Below are positions 3,515-5,229 of a stretch of DNA of 5,229 bases, piece by piece. Location: assembly GCA_944392285.1 (NCBI GenBank), contig CALXWF010000081.1, positions 1 to 5,229 on the forward strand, given 5' to 3'. The DNA is from an uncultured Alphaproteobacteria bacterium (lineage in GTDB: Bacteria > Pseudomonadota > Alphaproteobacteria > RF32 > CAG-239). The notes under the pieces are model-generated. The model searched no databases and had not been told where the DNA came from. It saw nothing but the letters and a program-made list of their open reading frames with translations. Each line of letters opens with the position of its first letter. The first letter of the stretch is position 1. Both the position numbers and the translations under genes were made by a program.

Positions 3515-5229
3515 TTAGAATAACTTCAATATGCTCTGCGCTGCCTGAGAGGCGAGGGAAAGTGAATTAATCGCCAATTGTTGACTGGTCTGTAAAGCGA
3601 GCATATTAGCCGATTCTTCGTTCATATCGGCAAGGGTGAGCTTATCCGCTCCTTCTTCCAAGACATTAATCAGATTCTCGGTAAAATCCTGTCTTGTCGT
3701 GACAATCGAGTAATAATTACCAAAGGCCGAAGCAAAAGAACGAAGTGAACTAATGGCCGATTCCAACTCGGAAATTGATTTTTCAATATCTTCTTTGCTT
3801 TGCCATTCTTTGGTTGTTAAGCCCAAACTTTCACTGTCGGCTTTAACCCCTTTAACCTCAACTTTGGACGAGCGGTCTTCATTGAAATTGATTTTCAGTT
3901 TCTGTCCTTCAAGCAGATTAATGCCTTTGTAAGAAGCGTCTTTCAGCAAGCTGTCATATTGTGCGATAATTTGGTTTAAGCGGAGGATAATATCGTCTTC
4001 TTCCGAAGAAACCCTGCAACTGGCTTCTCCGCTGTTTACCAGATTATCAACCTTGTTGTTGAAATCAGTGAAATCAAAGTGCCAGGGAGTTTCCGCCGGT
4101 AAGAAGGTTTCTTTTTGAGCCGAAAAATCTGCCAAGGAAAGAGATTTTCCCGAACTATAAAAATCAGCGGCGGTATGGAGAAATAGTTCTTCTGTTTCTT
4201 GTTTAAATCCGAGTAATGCGCCTTTTTCGATAAAAATTGTTTGTTCTGCTGACTGAGTATTTCTTGTGATGGGAAAGAGATTATGTCTTGCTGGTATTTC
4301 AGAGTAAATCCGGGCGCCGGCGTGTATGTTAAAACTATTATTGCCTCCGCTTCTTAGCCAGGCAAAACCTGCTTTCAGGCAGGAGGCATTGATTGTGCCG
4401 TAGATATCTGTCGAGGAATCGGAGCCAAGCGAAAAAATTTCCAAACCAGCATTCTGTGTCTGAACATTGAGAACGGCTCCGGCATTAATAATACACTGTG
4501 ATGCTGTCAGATCAAAAATGCGGAAAGTGCTGTAGCTGTTCATAACCGTATTGTTACCGATGGTTAGAAGGGAGTGATCGGTTAAGTCAAAAACATTTGC
4601 GGCATAAACGTTTATTTTTCCGGAAACGGTTACCTCAGCCTTGTCAAGACGGATGCTGCCGCGGATGTCAAGATTTGTCAGGCGGATATTGTTTCCCGTG
4701 AATTCCAGGCTGGTCGCTTTAACGGAAAGATTCATCAGAGTGGAATTGCTTCCGCCGAAAAGTCTTCCGACAGAAAGCTTTACAGGGGATGTGTTCGCCG
4801 TAAAAGCCGTCGCTCCGGCCAGAGATTGTCCGTTATTAAGAGTGAGAGATTTTCCTGATAAATCAATGTCTTGAGTAATGATGATTATTCCGGATTTTCC
4901 GGAATCAATCGCGGCCAGCAGTTCTTCTTCGTTGGAAACGCGGGCGACGACCGGTTCAGCGGTTTCCAGAGCCTGATTGGCGACGGCCTTGGCCTGTTCG
5001 AGAAACTTAATGCCGGCGTCAATCGCCTCGGAGGCGCTCTTAATGGTTTGCACACCCTGAGACATTGCATCTAAAAGGGCGGACAAATCTGCCGCACGAT
5101 TAGAAAGAGAAGCGGCAGTATAGTAAGAAGAAGGATTATCTATGGCAGAAGATACTTTCAAGCCCGTTGCCAGCCGATTTTGCACAATATCTTGCTGTCT
5201 TGCAATGTTTTGCAAGCTAAGCAAATTAC
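3515..5229 (-). CDS. Flagellin with large beta-helix-like insert, 5' end cut by window
   Basis: Structural subunit of the flagellar filament, exported by the flagellar type III system. Residues here are counted from the TTG at 5224, but the frame is open to the window edge (an Asn codon, 5225-5227, precedes it). Related flagellins carry a similar 'NLLxLQN' segment internally, so the true start is probably about ten codons outside. The N-terminal D0/D1 helix shows RLATGLKV (17-24), DNPSSYYTAASL (29-40) and QAKAVANQAL (77-86). The C-terminal D1/D0 shows LKDASYKGINLLEG (427-440), LTLADMNEESANMLALQT (529-546) and the ending ASQAAQSILKLF. Both filament domains look intact, so it should assemble. 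Between them, about 94-400 is not ordinary flagellin sequence (see separate entry). At over 569 residues it is long. It contains three cysteines (244, 282, 403), rare in flagellins. Promoter and neighbours lie outside the window. Confidence 0.9.
   Translation of the reverse strand, partial: NLLSLQNIARQQDIVQNRLATGLKVSSAIDNPSSYYTAASLSNRAADLSALLDAMSQGVQTIKSASEAIDAGIKFLEQAKAVANQALETAEPVVARVSNEEELLAAIDSGKSGIIIITQDIDLSGKSLTLNNGQSLAGATAFTANTSPVKLSVGRLFGGSNSTLMNLSVKATSLEFTGNNIRLTNLDIRGSIRLDKAEVTVSGKINVYAANVFDLTDHSLLTIGNNTVMNSYSTFRIFDLTASQCIINAGAVLNVQTQNAGLEIFSLGSDSSTDIYGTINASCLKAGFAWLRSGGNNSFNIHAGARIYSEIPARHNLFPITRNTQSAEQTIFIEKGALLGFKQETEELFLHTAADFYSSGKSLSLADFSAQKETFLPAETPWHFDFTDFNNKVDNLVNSGEASCRVSSEEDDIILRLNQIIAQYDSLLKDASYKGINLLEGQKLKINFNEDRSSKVEVKGVKADSESLGLTTKEWQSKEDIEKSISELESAISSLRSFASAFGNYYSIVTTRQDFTENLINVLEEGADKLTLADMNEESANMLALQTSQQLAINSLSLASQAAQSILKLF
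4025..4945 (-). other. Beta-helix-like domain inside the flagellin
   Basis: About residues 94-400 of the flagellin. It opens with VSNEEELLAAIDSGKSGIII then ITQDIDLSGKSLTL, the usual entry pattern of pectate-lyase-like right-handed beta-helices. It continues with rungs of roughly 20-25 residues built of short hydrophobic strands and Asn/Gly turns: NLSVKATSLEFTGNNIRL, TNLDIRGSIRLDKAEVTV, FDLTDHSLLTIGNNTV, FRIFDLTASQCIINAGAVL, SSTDIYGTINASC, NSFNIHAGARIYSE. I see no clear catalytic set of a polysaccharide lyase or hydrolase, so binding or surface display is more likely than enzymatic action. It replaces the surface-exposed D2/D3 region. The fold is inferred by eye from strand periodicity and the entry motif. 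Confidence 0.6.

Noticed and set aside
4641..5074. Plus-strand open frames opposite the flagellin
   Set aside because: They are antisense to strongly conserved flagellin and insert coding sequence, with no ribosome site or family signal.
5222..5224. TTG as the flagellin start codon
   Set aside because: The frame continues to the window edge, and the NLLSLQN segment is internal in related flagellins. The true start most likely lies outside the window.

Overview
The window looks like a piece of an alphaproteobacterial chromosome. Three things point that way: an LptG-type LPS export permease (Gram-negative outer membrane), a cysteine synthase whose C-terminus reads ...ERYLS in an 'SAVERYLS' context rather than the 'DTGERYLS' common in other phyla, and a flagellin with the alphaproteobacterial ending (LTLADMNEE, then LASQAAQSILKLF). 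An uncultured, possibly host- or gut-associated lineage is my inference from the style of the interspersed palindromes. Nothing in the window proves the genus.

Layout: 1-123 is a short 3' flank with a hairpin. 124-1230 (minus) is lptG. 1294-2223 (minus) is cysK, which reads towards lptG across a 63-base gap, so the two are probably co-transcribed. 2224-2334 is a divergent control region with a strong -10 box for cysK and a near-perfect 20-base palindrome overlapping both candidate promoters. 2335-2898 (plus) is a small exported Sel1-like protein. 2899-3514 is a 616-base convergent intergenic zone with no credible intact gene. It is made almost entirely of interspersed palindromic elements of at least two families, some in short tandem arrays, plus a 12-codon flagellin C-terminal relic. 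3515-5229 (minus) is a large flagellin whose 5' end runs off the window.

The most unusual object is the flagellin. Its conserved N- and C-terminal filament domains are intact, but between them lie about 300 residues that read like a right-handed parallel beta-helix (pectate-lyase-like fold). This predicts a filament carrying a beta-helix on its outer surface. Just downstream of the flagellin stop is a second flagellin terminus (ASQAAQSVLKLL then stop), wedged between two repeat elements. It suggests a former tandem flagellin gene that was lost, probably in connection with the repeats.

The genes do not form one obvious pathway. lptG (envelope biogenesis), cysK (sulfur assimilation), an exported Sel1-like protein and flagellin are neighbours rather than a clear functional unit. 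No CRISPR array, tRNA, rRNA or transposase was seen.
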